Of a DNA stretch of 64,000 nt, positions 24,871 to 36,363 are shown piece by piece (the stretch's first letter is position 1; each line of letters starts with the position of its first letter). A program made the translations under genes and the position numbers. The DNA is taken from NCBI GenBank assembly GCA_024704765.1, contig JAKMXF010000295.1, positions 310,001 through 374,000 on the forward strand, in the 5' to 3' direction. The DNA is from Oopsacas minuta. Taxonomy: Eukaryota > Porifera > Hexactinellida > Lyssacinosida > Leucopsacidae. A model generated the notes under the pieces. That model made no database searches. It saw nothing but the letters and a program-made list of their open reading frames with translations, and was not told the origin of the DNA.

Positions 24871-25288
24871 CCTGTTGTAAAATTTGATATAACTTGTTAA
24901 GTTTTTAAGCGATAATGAAAAAATGAATACTAGTTTGTAGACAGAGGATTAAGTATTCATATTCCAATATCAATATACTATTGTTGTGTTATAAATCTCC
25001 ACAGTAACATAGTGATCATAATTTATTGAACGCCTGTAGTATTATACCATGACCCGGAACACACTGGTGTGAATGCAATCACCAACATCATGTTTAAAGA
25101 ATATACAGGATGGGCCACGGGAAATCGGTTGAAAGAGAATGATCATAACTCGGCACACGTATGTCTATTTCCGATTGCCAACATTTCATTTTGTAGCTAG
25201 AAGAATGCTATTTTGTGTTTAATTTATAATTAGATCAATGGGAAGTTATGACAAGGCTGAAACTGGAAGAAAGGACTAATGTCTTAAA

Positions 25289-26296
25289 ATGGTACTACAA
25301 AATCATGGTTCCATAGTTACAACGCAGAAAAGATTTAGAAGATTCTATAACTCTAGAACTGCTCCTAAACCAGATAGCATCAAAGATATTGTCAAGAGGT
25401 TTGAGGAGAATGGTACTGTAGTTGATACAGCTAGACCAGGACCATGCCAGACAATGAAGACCCCCAATAACATCAAAAAGGTGAAGCGGAAACTTTCGGA
25501 TTCACCACATCGTTCATCAAGGAGGCTTTCAAGAAAACTTCAATTGTCCAGGACAACAGTCAGGAGGATTCCTGTAGATGATCTCAATCTCTTCTCATAT
25601 AAGATACAGTCCTACAGAAGCTATCTACAGTCCAGAAGAGAAGAGATTGACTTTTGCAAAGCTTATCGCAGGGAAGGTTGAGAAGAAGGAAATTGACATC
25701 GGTAATATTGACTGGAGTGACGAGGCTCATTTTCACCTTTCCGGACATGTTAATAAACAGAACATGAGGATTTGGGGTAAGGAAAAGCCAGATCCACTTG
25801 ATAGTAAGCCTTTAACACAAGAAAAGGTCACTGTCTGATGTGCATGGGCTCCAAGAGGATTATTGGTCCGTATTTTTATGAAAATAATGAAGGGTCAAGA
25901 GTGACCGTGAATGGTGTCCGATATCTTGATATGTTAAAGTCCTATTACATTCCAACTCTCAGAAGACGTAAGGAACTTGGTAGAATAACATTTCAACAAG
26001 ATGGCGCACCCCCACATGTAGCTAAAGTTGTTCTTGACTTTCTTAGAGAGAAATTTGACAAAAAGCTGATTTCGCGAAACTGTGACTTCTTTTGGCCACC
26101 TGACAGCCCAGATCTAAACCCATGTGATTTTTATTTATGGGGATACCTGAAGAGCAAGGTTTACTCCAATCCTATCCCTGAGACTACTGAAGACCTCAAG
26201 AGAAACGTTCGCCGGGAAATAAGACGGATCAAGGCAGAAACACTTAAGAAAGTCTCAGAAAATATCCTCACGAGATTGCAAGAAGTGATATCTTTA
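25289..26296 (+). pseudogene. Mariner-like transposase ('HLSGxVNKQN' type), frameshifted and 3'-interrupted
   Basis: The N-terminal helix-turn-helix part (from 25289) has VKRFEENGTVVDTARPGPCQ and RSSRRLSRKLQLSRTTVRRI. The catalytic part has WSDEAHFHLSGHVNKQN (first Asp), FQQDGAPPHVA (second Asp) and WPPDSPDLNPCDFYLWGYLK (third Asp, 37 positions after the second), a layout common in insect mariner-like elements. Frames change near 25600 and 25838. The reading frame ends inside the nested Tc1-like element after ISL; the original C-terminal codons (NGNWIEHFVNG then stop) continue at 27607-27642, directly after the nested element. That shows both the exact insertion point and the original end of the protein. 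Confidence 0.88.
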
Positions 26297-27604
26297 CAGG
26301 GTGGCCCATAAGTTCTGTCTCACAGATAAAAGGTCATAATTTTGGCAAAACTCACTGAAATGACTTAAAATCTTAACACAATAACGTACACATTATTTGG
26401 ATAATAATATATTAGGCTTATTCAATATATCCACCTTTTATCTTAATTACAGCCCTAAATTGTGAAGGAACCGCCTCTACTGCCATTCGCATGGTTTCCT
26501 GGGGGATTTCATTCCAAGCACGTATTATTGATCGCTTCAGGGCCTCCAAATTTTTATGGGATTTACAACAAGCCTTTGTTTGTAATATAGACCAAACTGA
26601 GAAGTCTAGAGGGTTGAGGTCCGGACTAGATGGGGGGCCATTCCTGTTTGGAAATAAAGTCAGGAATTTCGTAGTGAAGCCTGCTTTGAGTGATGTTTGC
26701 TGTATGAGCAGGGGCATGTCTTGTTTGAACAAAAAGGGTTCATTGTTAAACATTGACTTGCTAAGATCTTTGACTATATGCTTTATAACAAGGTCTTGGT
26801 AAGTTTGAGCATTTATTTTTACCCCAGTTGGGATGAAAACTATTGGAGTCGGGCCAAGTGAAGATATTCCAGCCCAAACCATAACAGAACATGGTTTCTG
26901 TACTCTTTTTACATATCTGTACTCCTCAGGATGGTAGACGCTGTAGAAGACAATATTCTGTCGTTTTGTTGATTATGAGCTTTCTCTATCGTAAATAATT
27001 TCTCATCTGAGAACAAGACATGATCAAGACCTTGGATAGCGAGCCGGTCAATGAGACCTTTGCTTCTCTTCAGCCTCTTCTCCTTCATTACCTTTGAAAG
27101 ATAGTGTACTTTAAGTTTTGTAAATGAAGATAAAACCAGGTCTCTTTTGACAATTCTTTGGAGGGAAGAACGAGATACCTTGAGCTCCGCAGCCATTTTT
27201 CACCGATCGACTGGGATTTCGCCATACACGACCTCTTACGATCTTCCTCATCCTTGTTGTCGTTACAGATGCGGGACGACCAGATCTGGGCTTGTCAGAG
27301 ACGCTGCCAGTATCTTTATACCTATTAATGGTACGGTATACAAACTTTCGCCTTGTTTTAGGAACATTGAGAATTTTCAAAATTTCACTTTGATCTTTCC
27401 CTTTTCGATATAATTCGATAATTGTCAACCTTTCCGTTTCCATCGAGGAATTTGTCTAGCTAAAACTATGAGATGTTAAGATGAACAGTTTAGAATACTT
27501 ATAAGACTATATAGAAGCTTGAAAAGCAAAACCAATTACCTAGCTTTACCATAAAATCTATGGTTATGTATTAAAGTATGGGACAGAACTTATGGGCCAC
27601 CCTG
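26297..27604 (-). mobile_element. Tc1-like element (1308 bp) nested in the mariner-like element
   Basis: Perfect-looking ends (cagggtggcccataagttct inward from both sides) with TA on each side (26295-26296 and 27605-27606). Same family as the element at 33640-34965 by protein and by the cagggtg terminus. The duplicated TA falls on the last base pair of a leucine codon of the host transposase. Confidence 0.93.
26418..27443 (-). pseudogene. Tc1-like transposase, frameshifted
   Basis: Starts at 27443. N-terminus: METERLTIIELYRKGKDQSE (first helix-turn-helix), then SGRPASVTTTRMRKIVRGRV (linker), then KVSRSSLQRIVKRDL from another frame. The catalytic region contains LFSDEKLFTIEKAHN (first Asp), VWAGISSLGPTPIVFIPTG, a KQDMPL segment (second Asp) and SSPDLNPLDFSVWSIL (third acidic residue). 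The ends of the protein are complete (IKGGYIE then stop). Two frame changes separate three blocks. In the second-Asp block, DGAPAH of relatives is replaced by DMPLLI, suggesting local frame damage. Confidence 0.85.
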
Positions 27605-27772
27605 TAAATGGGAACTGGATCGAGCATTTTGTTAATGGATAGATACTCTACAAGATGAAAATTACAATATCACTTTATAAACCTTAATATACTTTTTACA
27701 GAAATGACTTATCTTTTTTTGTTTAGAAATTATAGAAAATTTGTTTCAACCGGTTTCCCGCGGCCCACCCTG

Positions 27773-30678
27773 TTTATACACTCGCCTATCAAAAGTATGC
27801 GTACACTCAAAAGAATCCCATTGGAAATAGTATTCTACTAGATTTGATGATATGAAGTAATGAATTCATATTGCATGAGATATAACAATTATGATTTGAG
27901 AATCGCATTTTACGATTCTGATAAACACTAAAGAAGCTTTCAACTCAATTAGATATTGAATTGTTCAAAGATTATCATCGAGTGCAGTATGTACAACTTT
28001 TTCCGATTGCCACCATAGTTTAAGATGGGAACATGTGGCACATGGCGGAGATGATTGATAATTATCAGACTAAAAATAGCTATTCTAGTTAAAGGTCTAC
28101 ATGTAAATTTCTAATGTGTAAAATAGGAATCTGATATCAATATTGCAATATATCTTGTAAATTTAATGCATTACTGTTGAGGCGCTATGCTGTCCCTAGC
28201 AAGCGAAGCGCACTAGTTATTTTTAAATTAGAAAATATTGTCATCTGAATTATTTAGACATTGGCAATAATAATATACATTATGGCAAAATGGCCTTTCG
28301 GCATTATGCCCTTTTACAAAATATCTTTGGCATAATTCCCCTCTGCAAGACATCTTTCGGCCAGGTTCCTAGCATCCAACTGAATATATATTCTGTGAAA
28401 TGCCAGGCTCTTCATTAGGGTTGTTAATCCTTGAATGTTTCAATTATACGCGCATTTTACAAATTGATTGATGGGCTTTCAACTATACAAGTTATCCATA
28501 AGGCACACATGCAGTTGACAAATCTAGTCCGCGTGTTTAATAGTTAGATAATTTTAGGATATAACTACCCTACTTAGATATATAAATTCAATTAATTTAT
28601 GCAATATTTATGGGATCTACTGACTTTGTAGAGCGGATAATTAAGGTTGGAATAGGTCCTAATAATTGCAGTGTATTTATATACTGCAACGAATCTTGAA
28701 ATATAATTGCATATGTGACGCAACGATAGTTTAACAAGCTGGGGTAAGAGTTTAATAGAAATACAAATAAGATCAGGTCTATCCTAAGTTACTAACTAAC
28801 CTGTGAAGGTTGGTGTACTACGTTAACCTACTAGTATATTATGTTATGGTCTACTAATAATGCGTCAGCGTTACACATGAAATAACACAATGATTAATTT
28901 TGGTGAATATGATGATCCATGAAAATGGATAATGTAATTGTTAAATGATAATACTACTATAAATGACAACCCATCCCTACTGAATAATAGTCAACAATAA
29001 CCACAGCAGTTAAAATAACCTCTCAACATCGGTTGATGTTGGAGGTGGCATAAGTTAAAGAACTACTAAGGCATTGGTTCTCAATTTTTTTCTTCATTCT
29101 CCACATCGCCTCCTTTGGTTCTAATTGAAACATTTATACTGGCATATATCATAGGCGGCGCAAACGGTCTGGCTACTCAGGCCATGGCCTGAGAACTTTT
29201 TTAACTTAGCCTATTCAACCGTAAGGCGTGGCCTGACCACTTTACAACCAAGCCAATGGCCTGACCGCCACTTAACACCTTCCGCTGCCCCTGCATGTAT
29301 TGTTGTCATAGTGAATTAATATTCTAGGATAGTTCACTGCCATTCCAGCCCAATATAAGGTCGCATTAGTCAATGAGATGACTGTGCTTGGTGTTGCTTA
29401 CATAGATTTCTACGTCAGGCTGGAATTTTGTCAAAACTATAGTTAGATCACCAGATGTGACGTTACGCATGTTTGTTTTCTTTGTCCTTAGGCTGTCAAA
29501 CTTACTGAAACCCATTTCTACAAGGAAGGACGTTGGGGATTCAATCATCAATAATTTCACCCTCTGACACAACAATGGATATTTTATCAAAATATCTATA
29601 CCATTTCATAAAGCAATATAACACCTTTGGATTCTCTTTGCTGCATCCATGTCGTGTTAAATATCGGAAAGTTCCTCTTAAAGAATGGGTCCAAAATCCA
29701 CTAATGGATATGAAATTCTTTCAAAGCCTGAAAGGGATAGAGATATCTTGAAGCAGAGATAGAGAATGTTCAGAGCTATCAACAGTAAGGCTATCTGCTT
29801 TTTACTTGTACAGTGATAATTTTCAATGAAGGACATAATCAGACTGTTACGCTATGTAAGATTAGTTTTGCTCCCTGTAATTCTATAGTGACAATTTCAA
29901 CATCTCAAAAATTCAGTCAAATTGAAAGGGTTCAGCTCGATTGCATTTACCTTTGAACCTAGATCACCGTTTCGTTTTATTACAAATCTAAAATTGTATC
30001 AAGAGCTCAAAAACTCGCTTAAGACAATTTTCTTCTTCTATATACAATTTCACGATACTAAAAGTAGTCTCCCCTTAGCATTAGTAGGTCAAAGTCAATT
30101 TGTGAAATTATTTAAATCAATTAGATCAAAAATCATTTGAAATAAGACTACCAATTCAATCAGTTCAAACATTTCACTTGAAATTCAATAAATATATCAA
30201 AGATAGATTTATACAAAATTGATCTATTCCAGAAAATCAATCATAAATCAAAAGACTATTTTAATAAAAATTCAATTTCAACTCATAAATTTGAATGACT
30301 AATAATTCAACTCAATCATTCTGATAGGCAAACTCAATCATCTCAACTCAAAAATTGACTGTTTGTCAAAATGTTTATTAAAAAGAATTTCCACGTGGGC
30401 AGCTCCAAAATTCAAAAATCTTACATGTGCCAACAGAAGGGTTTGGTTATCAGGAAGTTTAGATTTATCCTGTTGTAATGCAATTTCTGTTTCCTGAATC
30501 ATTCTTATTAATTGTAACTCAACACATATTGGACCATTTGTATTTTCTTCTAAGTTTCATAATGTTAACAATATGTCTGGTTTGAAGTTTGACTATTATC
30601 GCTTGATAAAGTCTGATAGCCGTAAGACAAACAGTCCTGTCTTTCGAGCAAGAGAAGAATGTAAATTCTCTAATTGTA
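27773..30678. other. Gene-free stretch with repeat fragments
   Basis: No supportable gene. 28260-28375 has about three degenerate units of 'cttt(c/g)ggcataatgccc'. 29150-29300 contains 'ggcctgaccact' four times and a 'caggggcagcggaaggtg' phrase on the minus strand near 29293, in the style of a hAT terminus. 29930-30360 is low-complexity 'tcaattcaaatc'. A short solo match to neither end of the Ginger element was seen. Confidence 0.4.
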
Positions 30679-30682
30679 GAGC
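30679..30682. repeat. 4-bp target duplication of the Ginger1 element, left (GAGC)
   Basis: The same tetranucleotide follows the right end at 36360-36363. Confidence 0.8.
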
Positions 30683-30830
30683 TGTTGCATAGATTAATGA
30701 GGCATGTAGAATATTGAGGCACTGCATACATAGACCATGGATGAATATCTACTGTAGAATCTTGAGGCACGGTAACAGAAGGAGAAACTATATACAGAAT
30801 ATGTAGTTATCATTAAGCGGTTTATTTGTA
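30683..30830 (+). repeat. Ginger1 left terminal inverted repeat
   Basis: Pairs with 36218-36359 with scattered substitutions. It contains the subterminal phrase gtagaat(a/c)ttgaggcac twice, about 60 bases apart, which may be binding sites for the transposase. Confidence 0.85.
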
Positions 30831-30924
30831 GTATTGACGTAATAATGATTTGACACATTTGTGACCAAGATAGCTTTCTCGAATTCGCATATAAATTGCA
30901 AATAATTTTCAAATAACAATAAAG

Positions 30925-32860
30925 ATGGAAGTATTTTATGAAGAAATTGTAAAGTTTTTAAACGTTGGAACATATCCTGAACCTGACGGAGTTTCCTCTG
31001 AAAAAGATGGAATTTTAGAAGAAAAGTTTCACGATATTTTCTCGGTGAAGATAACAAACTTTACAAGGTAAAACCTTAATATTATTTATAATCTACAGTT
31101 GTGTTCGCCAAATGGCAAGTGGCACCTTGCTGAAAATTTGCTTGCAAATAGGCGAACACTACTGTATATAAATATTTATGTTATTGATGCAATATCATAT
31201 GAACAATTATTTAGAAAGTGGACATCAATGGTTTAACAGTTGATATAGAAGTCCCGTTAGAAACGGAAAGGGATGATGTAATCAAAAAACATCATGATCA
31301 AGTTGGTCACCCTGGAATCAATGCTACTGTTGATTCCATACAGCAACAATATACATGGAAAGGCTTATATACACATATCATTGATTATGTGAGTAACTTA
31401 CTTGAGTACAGTTCATTCTCAATAATTTTGGAAATTAAAGGAATAGTATTATTATTACTATGAATATTTTGCTATTATATTGAGAGTTTGAGAAACTTCT
31501 CTGCTACCCTAAAAATCCTTTTTCTTAACTTCAGAGTACATAATTTGATATTCATTGAAAATTTAATATACTAGGTGGCTTCTTGTAAGATATGCCAAAT
31601 GACAGCAACAATTCCAAAATCAACCAAGAAGCTCAACCCATTCAACCTCCTTCTAGAACATGGAAACACTTAGGCATGGACTTGATTTGTGATCTCCCTG
31701 TGAGTTCCGAAGGATTTAAGCATGTTCTTGTCACAGTTTGCTACTTAAGCAAGTTCGTAGTTGTAAGACCCCTTAAGAGGGAACCTTCTGAAGAAGTTAT
31801 TCAAAATCTTCAAGATATCTATGCTACAATGGGATTACCGGATATTATTCAACATGACAAAGGCCCGGAGTTTACCAGCAGTGTAAGTGATATTAGAACT
31901 TAATATATCTGAAATTGCTTAATCAATTAATTTATTTTCTTTAGCTGTTTCAGGAATTCCATTGCAAACTACACATTGACAACCGTAGTACTAGAGCTTA
32001 TCATCCTATGGCTAACGGTTTCGTAGAGGCACACAATAAAATCTTGAAAACGTAAGTTATAATTTTGCAGATTAGATCGGCAAGTTACTCAGTGTAATAA
32101 AGATATTGAGTACCTATTACTTATTGATCTTAGGAAGTTAACAAAAATAGAAGTCCAGACAGGCAATCACTGTTCCCAATTACTCAAGCTCGCATGTCTC
32201 ACTATGAATTCTACAAAGAAGTCACATGGACAAACTCCTTTTAATGTGATGTGGGGATGGGAGTCAAAACTGTTGTCCACATATCCAAACCTGGCTATTG
32301 ATCCTATAGAAGACTTTGAACAGGAAGACGCTATATTTAGAGAAATTCTATCACAGCAGTCAGAAAATGACTATATAGACGATCAAGATGAATTTTCCCC
32401 GCCATCTTCTGAGCCAGGAGAAGAATTAAGCTGATCTATGAGACTCGAGATACACGATTCAAATCAGCTGCAGAGAATATCCATTCTGAACAACTCAGAC
32501 AAAAACTACAATATGATGAAAAAGTCAATACCAAGGGGTGAGCTTTCCTATAATTTCTTGATATTAGTGCTATATCTAACCCATTAAATTTAGGTCTTCA
32601 ATAAAGATAGGTGATAGGATCATTTGCACAAACATGAACAAATTAAAACGGTTGCCAAACACCAAAAATAAACCAAAATTTTTTTGGACCTCATACAGTC
32701 TGTACAGTCACTGAGAGCCACATTACTATTTGTGAAAATATCTCAGGAGCTAAGAAAACAAAAACATACCAATTGACCTCGTTCGTTTGTATACAGAACG
32801 CAAACCAAAATCCCTCAGACAAGCTAACCAAATAGAAATTAATCACATTCCTTCCAAGGT
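30925..32860 (+). pseudogene. Ginger1 transposase, integrase part (multi-exon, frameshifted)
   Basis: Exon 1 (30925-31067): MEVFYEEIVKFLNVGTYPEP, then after one frame change NFRRKVSRYFLGEDNKLYK, the YPYY-type N-terminus. Exon 2 (31215-31388): first half of the HHCC finger (KKHHDQVGHPGINAT). Exon 3 (31575-31882): CKICQ completes the finger, then WKHLGMDLICDLP (first Asp), YLSKFVVVRPL and MGLPDIIQHDKGPEF (second Asp). Exon 4 (31945-32051): RAYHPMANGFVEAHNKILK with the catalytic Glu. Exon 5 (from 32134): KKSHGQTPFNVMWGWES. Exon 6 (from about 32596): KIGDRIICTNMNKLKR and, after a frame change at a run of seven T, FGPHTVCTVTESH, a variant of the GPY/F motif. Introns are short with GT..AG ends. Frame breaks in exons 1, 3, 5 and 6. 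Confidence 0.85.
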
Positions 32861-33172
32861 ATGTGAGTTTATTGTATAAATCCTGAAATTATCACAATTA
32901 CTTATATACTTTAGACGTTGCAACGAAAACTTTATGGATTTTCTAGAGAAAGAATACTTCATCACCCTCAATAATTTCAAGGTTTGCACATTTGTATTCA
33001 GTAGAACCTCACTAAATAATTAAAGAGTTCCGAATAGGTTTACTATGAAATATGAAAAAATCAAGAGTAATCTGGCCTGGCAGATGCGGCCAGGCCTTTG
33101 TTCTACAACTTGTATTACCTGCACCGGACTTGTGTTTGAATATATTTTACCCATTTCTAATCTAACTTTAGA

Positions 33173-33316
33173 TAGTTTTGAAACAAAATATTGAGCGACA
33201 CACCTACATGACACCACTGCATGAGGGGATTCATAAAGATCTCAATGTATTCCACACTTATACCTGCAATACTCTCCTGTTTGAATTCCTACTCAATTGC
33301 AAAGAATACGAAATAG
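33173..33316 (+). pseudogene. Ginger1 gene, exon between integrase and OTU parts
   Basis: A short frame after a tttag acceptor, ending at a gtaag donor: VLKQNIERHTYMTPLHEG then HTYTCNTLLFEFLLNCKEYE. The position between the integrase and OTU exons and the clean splice signals support it as an internal exon. Its function is unknown. Confidence 0.5.
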
Positions 33317-33639
33317 TAAGTTTGATTTCTTGGTATTTGTATAATTACACGAAGTGTAGTGTTTGCTCAAATCTATTGTTAATGAAATACGCATAATAAA
33401 TGATATAACAATGGCATACACATTGTAGTTCTTTCTCTTGAACATTCTGTATACGAATTCATTAGTATTCAGCAACACGAGAAGTTTGATACATGTTTAG
33501 TATAGGAATATACATATGATTGTCTTATTCCAATACAGCGATCCCAATACTATTTGTATTTTGGATACTTTTAATCTTGTAAATATGTATATTATTCCCA
33601 ATAGAGCGGAATCAAAATTAATGATTTTATTGAATTATA

Positions 33640-34965
33640 CAGGGTGCGTCAAAAGTTCTGCAACAATATTGAAAGCTCTATTACAATTCATATATTGGTG
33701 CAATCATTTATATAAATGTGGAATAACTATAATATGAGCATCAATAATGAGTACTGTAAGGATTTCTGGCTAAGAAGTTTCAAATCTCATCCCTTTGGCT
33801 TTCAAACAGCACCTGACCCTATTTTGGAATATATTACAGGCACGAGCAATTTCCTCTTGGTCTAGATCTTTCCAAGCTCGTTTTAGAGCACGCTTAAGTG
33901 AAGGAATATCATTGTAAGAACGATTATTAACGATAGTTTCCAATCTCTCCCATAAATAATATTCGCATGGGTTGAGATCCGGACTTGATGGGGGGGCCAC
34001 TCTTCACGTCCTAAAAACGCCGGTACATTGCTTGATAGCCATTATAGGGTAGATTTAGCAATGTGTGCCGGCGCACCATCCTGTTGAAATATCCATTTTT
34101 CTCCTTTCATAATGGTTGATCCAATATGCCGAACATATTTATCTAATATAAGGTCTTGATAAACTTTTGCATTGATCTTCGTTCCTTCTGGGACGAAAAC
34201 TAAGGGGGTTTTGCCAATTGAAGATATACCTGCCCAAACCATGACAGATTTAGAATATTGACTCTTCTGAACTGTTCTGAACTGTTCAGGTATATCCTTC
34301 GTGATATTGAATAAATACACGAATTTTTCGAGTTGCATTTTTCATCAATACTGAAAATCTTCTCATCTGAAAACACAATTCTCTTAGGGTTGACAGATTT
34401 GAGCCAGGTAAGAAGCTTACGACATCTTTGTACCCTCTTGTGAATAACTGTATCAGTTAGAGACCCAGTCTTAGTTCTCTTGAAGAACTTGTATCCCAGG
34501 ACTTTAGTAACAATTCGCCGAGTCGATGCATTAGAAATCTTGACCCGGGCAGCGATTTTTCGATGGGAAAGGGTCGGATGACGAGTCATAGCTGGCGAAC
34601 TTTCTTCTTGTTCACAGCTGTACAAATAGAGCGCGGACGACCAGATCTTCGCTTATCTGTAATATTGCCAGTCTCCCTGAAGCGTTTCAAGGTACGCCAG
34701 ATAAAGGATCTGCCGAATTTCTTTGGATCAAGAGTTTTGAAAATTTGGTTTTGCTCAACACCACTGAAAAATAATTCTGTAACCGCAACTCTCCTTTGTT
34801 CAAGCATGATTTTAGTTGACATGACACTGGTATCAATCTAAGTAGCTATTATTACTTAAGTACATATATAGATAATTCAAAAGGATGCTTAGTATAGAAA
34901 ATTCATTTAAGGGTTAATATGAAATATTGTAATCAATTTTGTTGCAGAACTTTTGACGCACCCTG
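33640..34965 (-). mobile_element. Tc1-like element (1326 bp) nested in a Ginger1 intron
   Basis: The ends read cagggtgcgtcaaaagttct inward from both sides, with TA at 33638-33639 and 34966-34967. It lies between the exon at 33173-33316 and the OTU exon, so it may have been tolerated as intronic sequence. Same family as 26297-27604. Confidence 0.93.
33770..34822 (-). pseudogene. Tc1-like transposase, frameshifted
   Basis: The N-terminus (from 34822) includes MSTKIMLEQRRVAVTELFFS and SGRPRSICTAVNKKKVRQL. The second helix-turn-helix has HRKIAARVKISNASTRRIV. The catalytic region has RIVFSDEKIFSIDEKCN (first Asp), VWAGISSIGKTPLVFVPEGT, IFQQDGAPAHIAKSTL (second Asp) and MAPPSSPDLNPCEYYLWERL (third acidic position). 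Frame breaks occur near 34600, 34330 and 34010. Compared with the sister element at 26297, it keeps the second-Asp motif intact. Inactive but recent-looking. Confidence 0.88.
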
Positions 34966-35149
34966 TAGAAGAGAAATATTACTGATACTTTACTCAATTG
35001 GACGACAGAGTTATATCTTCATTTTACAAACACCCAAGCTGCCAAATACACACACAAAGTAGTGTTCTTTCTAGTAAGTTGATCCAAATTTACATTTAGC
35101 ATAGAGTATATACATCCATATTGTAATAATTATAATGATAATCTGTTTA

Positions 35150-35833
35150 GGCAATGGAGTACTTAAATTTGATGTTGTGGCAAATATTCCCAGAAAACAT
35201 CTCTACCTATATCCCTTTATTTGATTCAAGTCCAATCATATCTGTGGTAAATGAAGAATGGCTTCGTGATAAATGCAAGTTTCTGGGACTGGTGTTTATA
35301 TCCACCATCAAGCAACCACAAAACCTAGCCAGACTGTCACTCAGTAAATATACACCATGGGAAACTGAAAGAATAGTCGGTGATGGGAACTGTCTTTTCC
35401 GGTGTATTTCTAAAATATTAATTGGTGACCAGGCAAGTCACTTAGAAATTCGCTCTGCGATTGCATACTTTATTGCCAGTGAAGGAGTAACTAGAATTGG
35501 TTGGTATTTTAAACAGAAATTAACTAATCCTTGTAAATACTTCATGAATGAACATCTTGTGTCTCACGAAGGAACTTAGGGTAGCGATGTGGAAATCATA
35601 GCATTGTCGAATAATCTTGCCTCGATGTGTATGTTGCAATCAACTGCTATGGAAATCAAGGCAACTTAACTCGAGAAGTTCGCTGGAGCTTGTTCAGAGG
35701 CTCTAAGAAACCAACAACCGCACTCTACATTTGTAATTATTGTAATCATTATGAGCCGGTCACTTCTATGATTGAGAGTTCCACACCTACTTATGGCGAA
35801 ACTTCAGAAGAATCAACAAATATACAAGAATGA
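35150..35833 (+). pseudogene. Ginger1 gene, OTU cysteine-protease exon
   Basis: After a ttag acceptor the frame opens with MEYLNLMLWQIFPENIS and contains ERIVGDGNCLFRCISKIL, the OTU catalytic segment with Asp and the nucleophile Cys, then HLEIRSAIAYFIAS. After a stop near 35577 and a frame change, GSDVEIIALSNNL and then YVAINCYGNQGN follow, ending with ICNYCNHYEPVTSM, where the His of the OTU triad sits. OTU enzymes remove ubiquitin; in Ginger1 the domain follows the integrase and its role in transposition is unknown. The Cys and His motifs survive although the frame is broken. Confidence 0.85.
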
Positions 35834-36217
35834 AGAAAATACAATTAGTCATTATTTTGTGCTAGTATCAAGTTTTTGTGTGTTAGTAGAATAATATCAT
35901 AAATTGCAAGATTGTTTTCTAACCATGTAATAACAAGTTAAATTTTGTTCATTACAGTATAACCTTCACTAATGTGAACGTCAGAAACCATCAAAATTCG
36001 TTTATCTTATCTAAAGTTTATATTAACGATTGTGAAATCAGTTGGAAAGTATTAAAAAGACCAAATTTTGGAAAATTACTTGCTTGCTTAACCAGGAGAT
36101 TCGTATTGACTGCGTTTGTTATAATAATTAATGAGGTTTCACTATACACGTATGTGTTGTCAAAAACAAGTATATTTTCAAGTCATGATTGAAATACGTA
36201 AATACTATTAATAAAAG

Positions 36218-36359
36218 AAAACCGCATGATGACAACTACATATTCTGTATATGGTTCCTCCCTCAGTTACCGTGCCTCAATATTCTACAGTAGATACTCA
36301 TCCATGGTCTATGTATACAGTGCCTCAATATTCTACGTGCCTCACTAATCTATGCAACA
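36218..36359 (-). repeat. Ginger1 right terminal inverted repeat
   Basis: Reverse complement of 30683-30830; ends gcaaca and is followed by GAGC (36360-36363). Confidence 0.85.
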
Positions 36360-36363
36360 GAGC
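36360..36363. repeat. 4-bp target duplication of the Ginger1 element, right (GAGC)
   Basis: See the left copy at 30679. Confidence 0.8.

Larger units (their letters stand above)
25106..27772 (+). mobile_element. Mariner-like element split by a nested Tc1-like element
   Basis: The ends are caggatgggccacgggaaat and, inverted, cagggtgggccgcgggaaac. TA precedes the left end; the right flank reads 'tt'. Subtracting the nested element at 26297-27604 and one TA leaves about 1.36 kb, the normal size. The transposase is on the plus strand. Confidence 0.9.
30683..36359 (+). mobile_element. Ginger1-type DNA transposon (5677 bp) carrying a nested Tc1-like element
   Basis: Terminal inverted repeats start tgttgcatagatta and are about 145 bp long (30683-30830 and 36218-36359), flanked by GAGC on both sides. 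The single gene between them encodes a Gypsy-integrase-like transposase followed by an OTU protease domain, the combination that defines Ginger1 (established: Ginger1 has TG..CA ends, 40-270 bp terminal repeats and 4-bp duplications, usually CCGG or CCGT). Without the nested element (33640-34965) the transposon is about 4.35 kb. Confidence 0.9.

Noticed and set aside
23754-24875. 'aaggtatgttgtacacaaac' and 'aaggtatagtatacaaaaca' on either side of the decayed mariner as its terminal repeats
   Set aside because: They are in the same, not inverted, orientation and only partly alike, so they cannot be mariner termini.
26491-26802. 103-codon plus-strand frame
   Set aside because: It is the antisense shadow of the Tc1-like transposase on the minus strand.
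29150-29300. A complete hAT MITE from the 'caggggcagcggaaggtg' phrase and the ggcctgaccac repeats
   Set aside because: Only one end can be seen and no partner or duplication was found.
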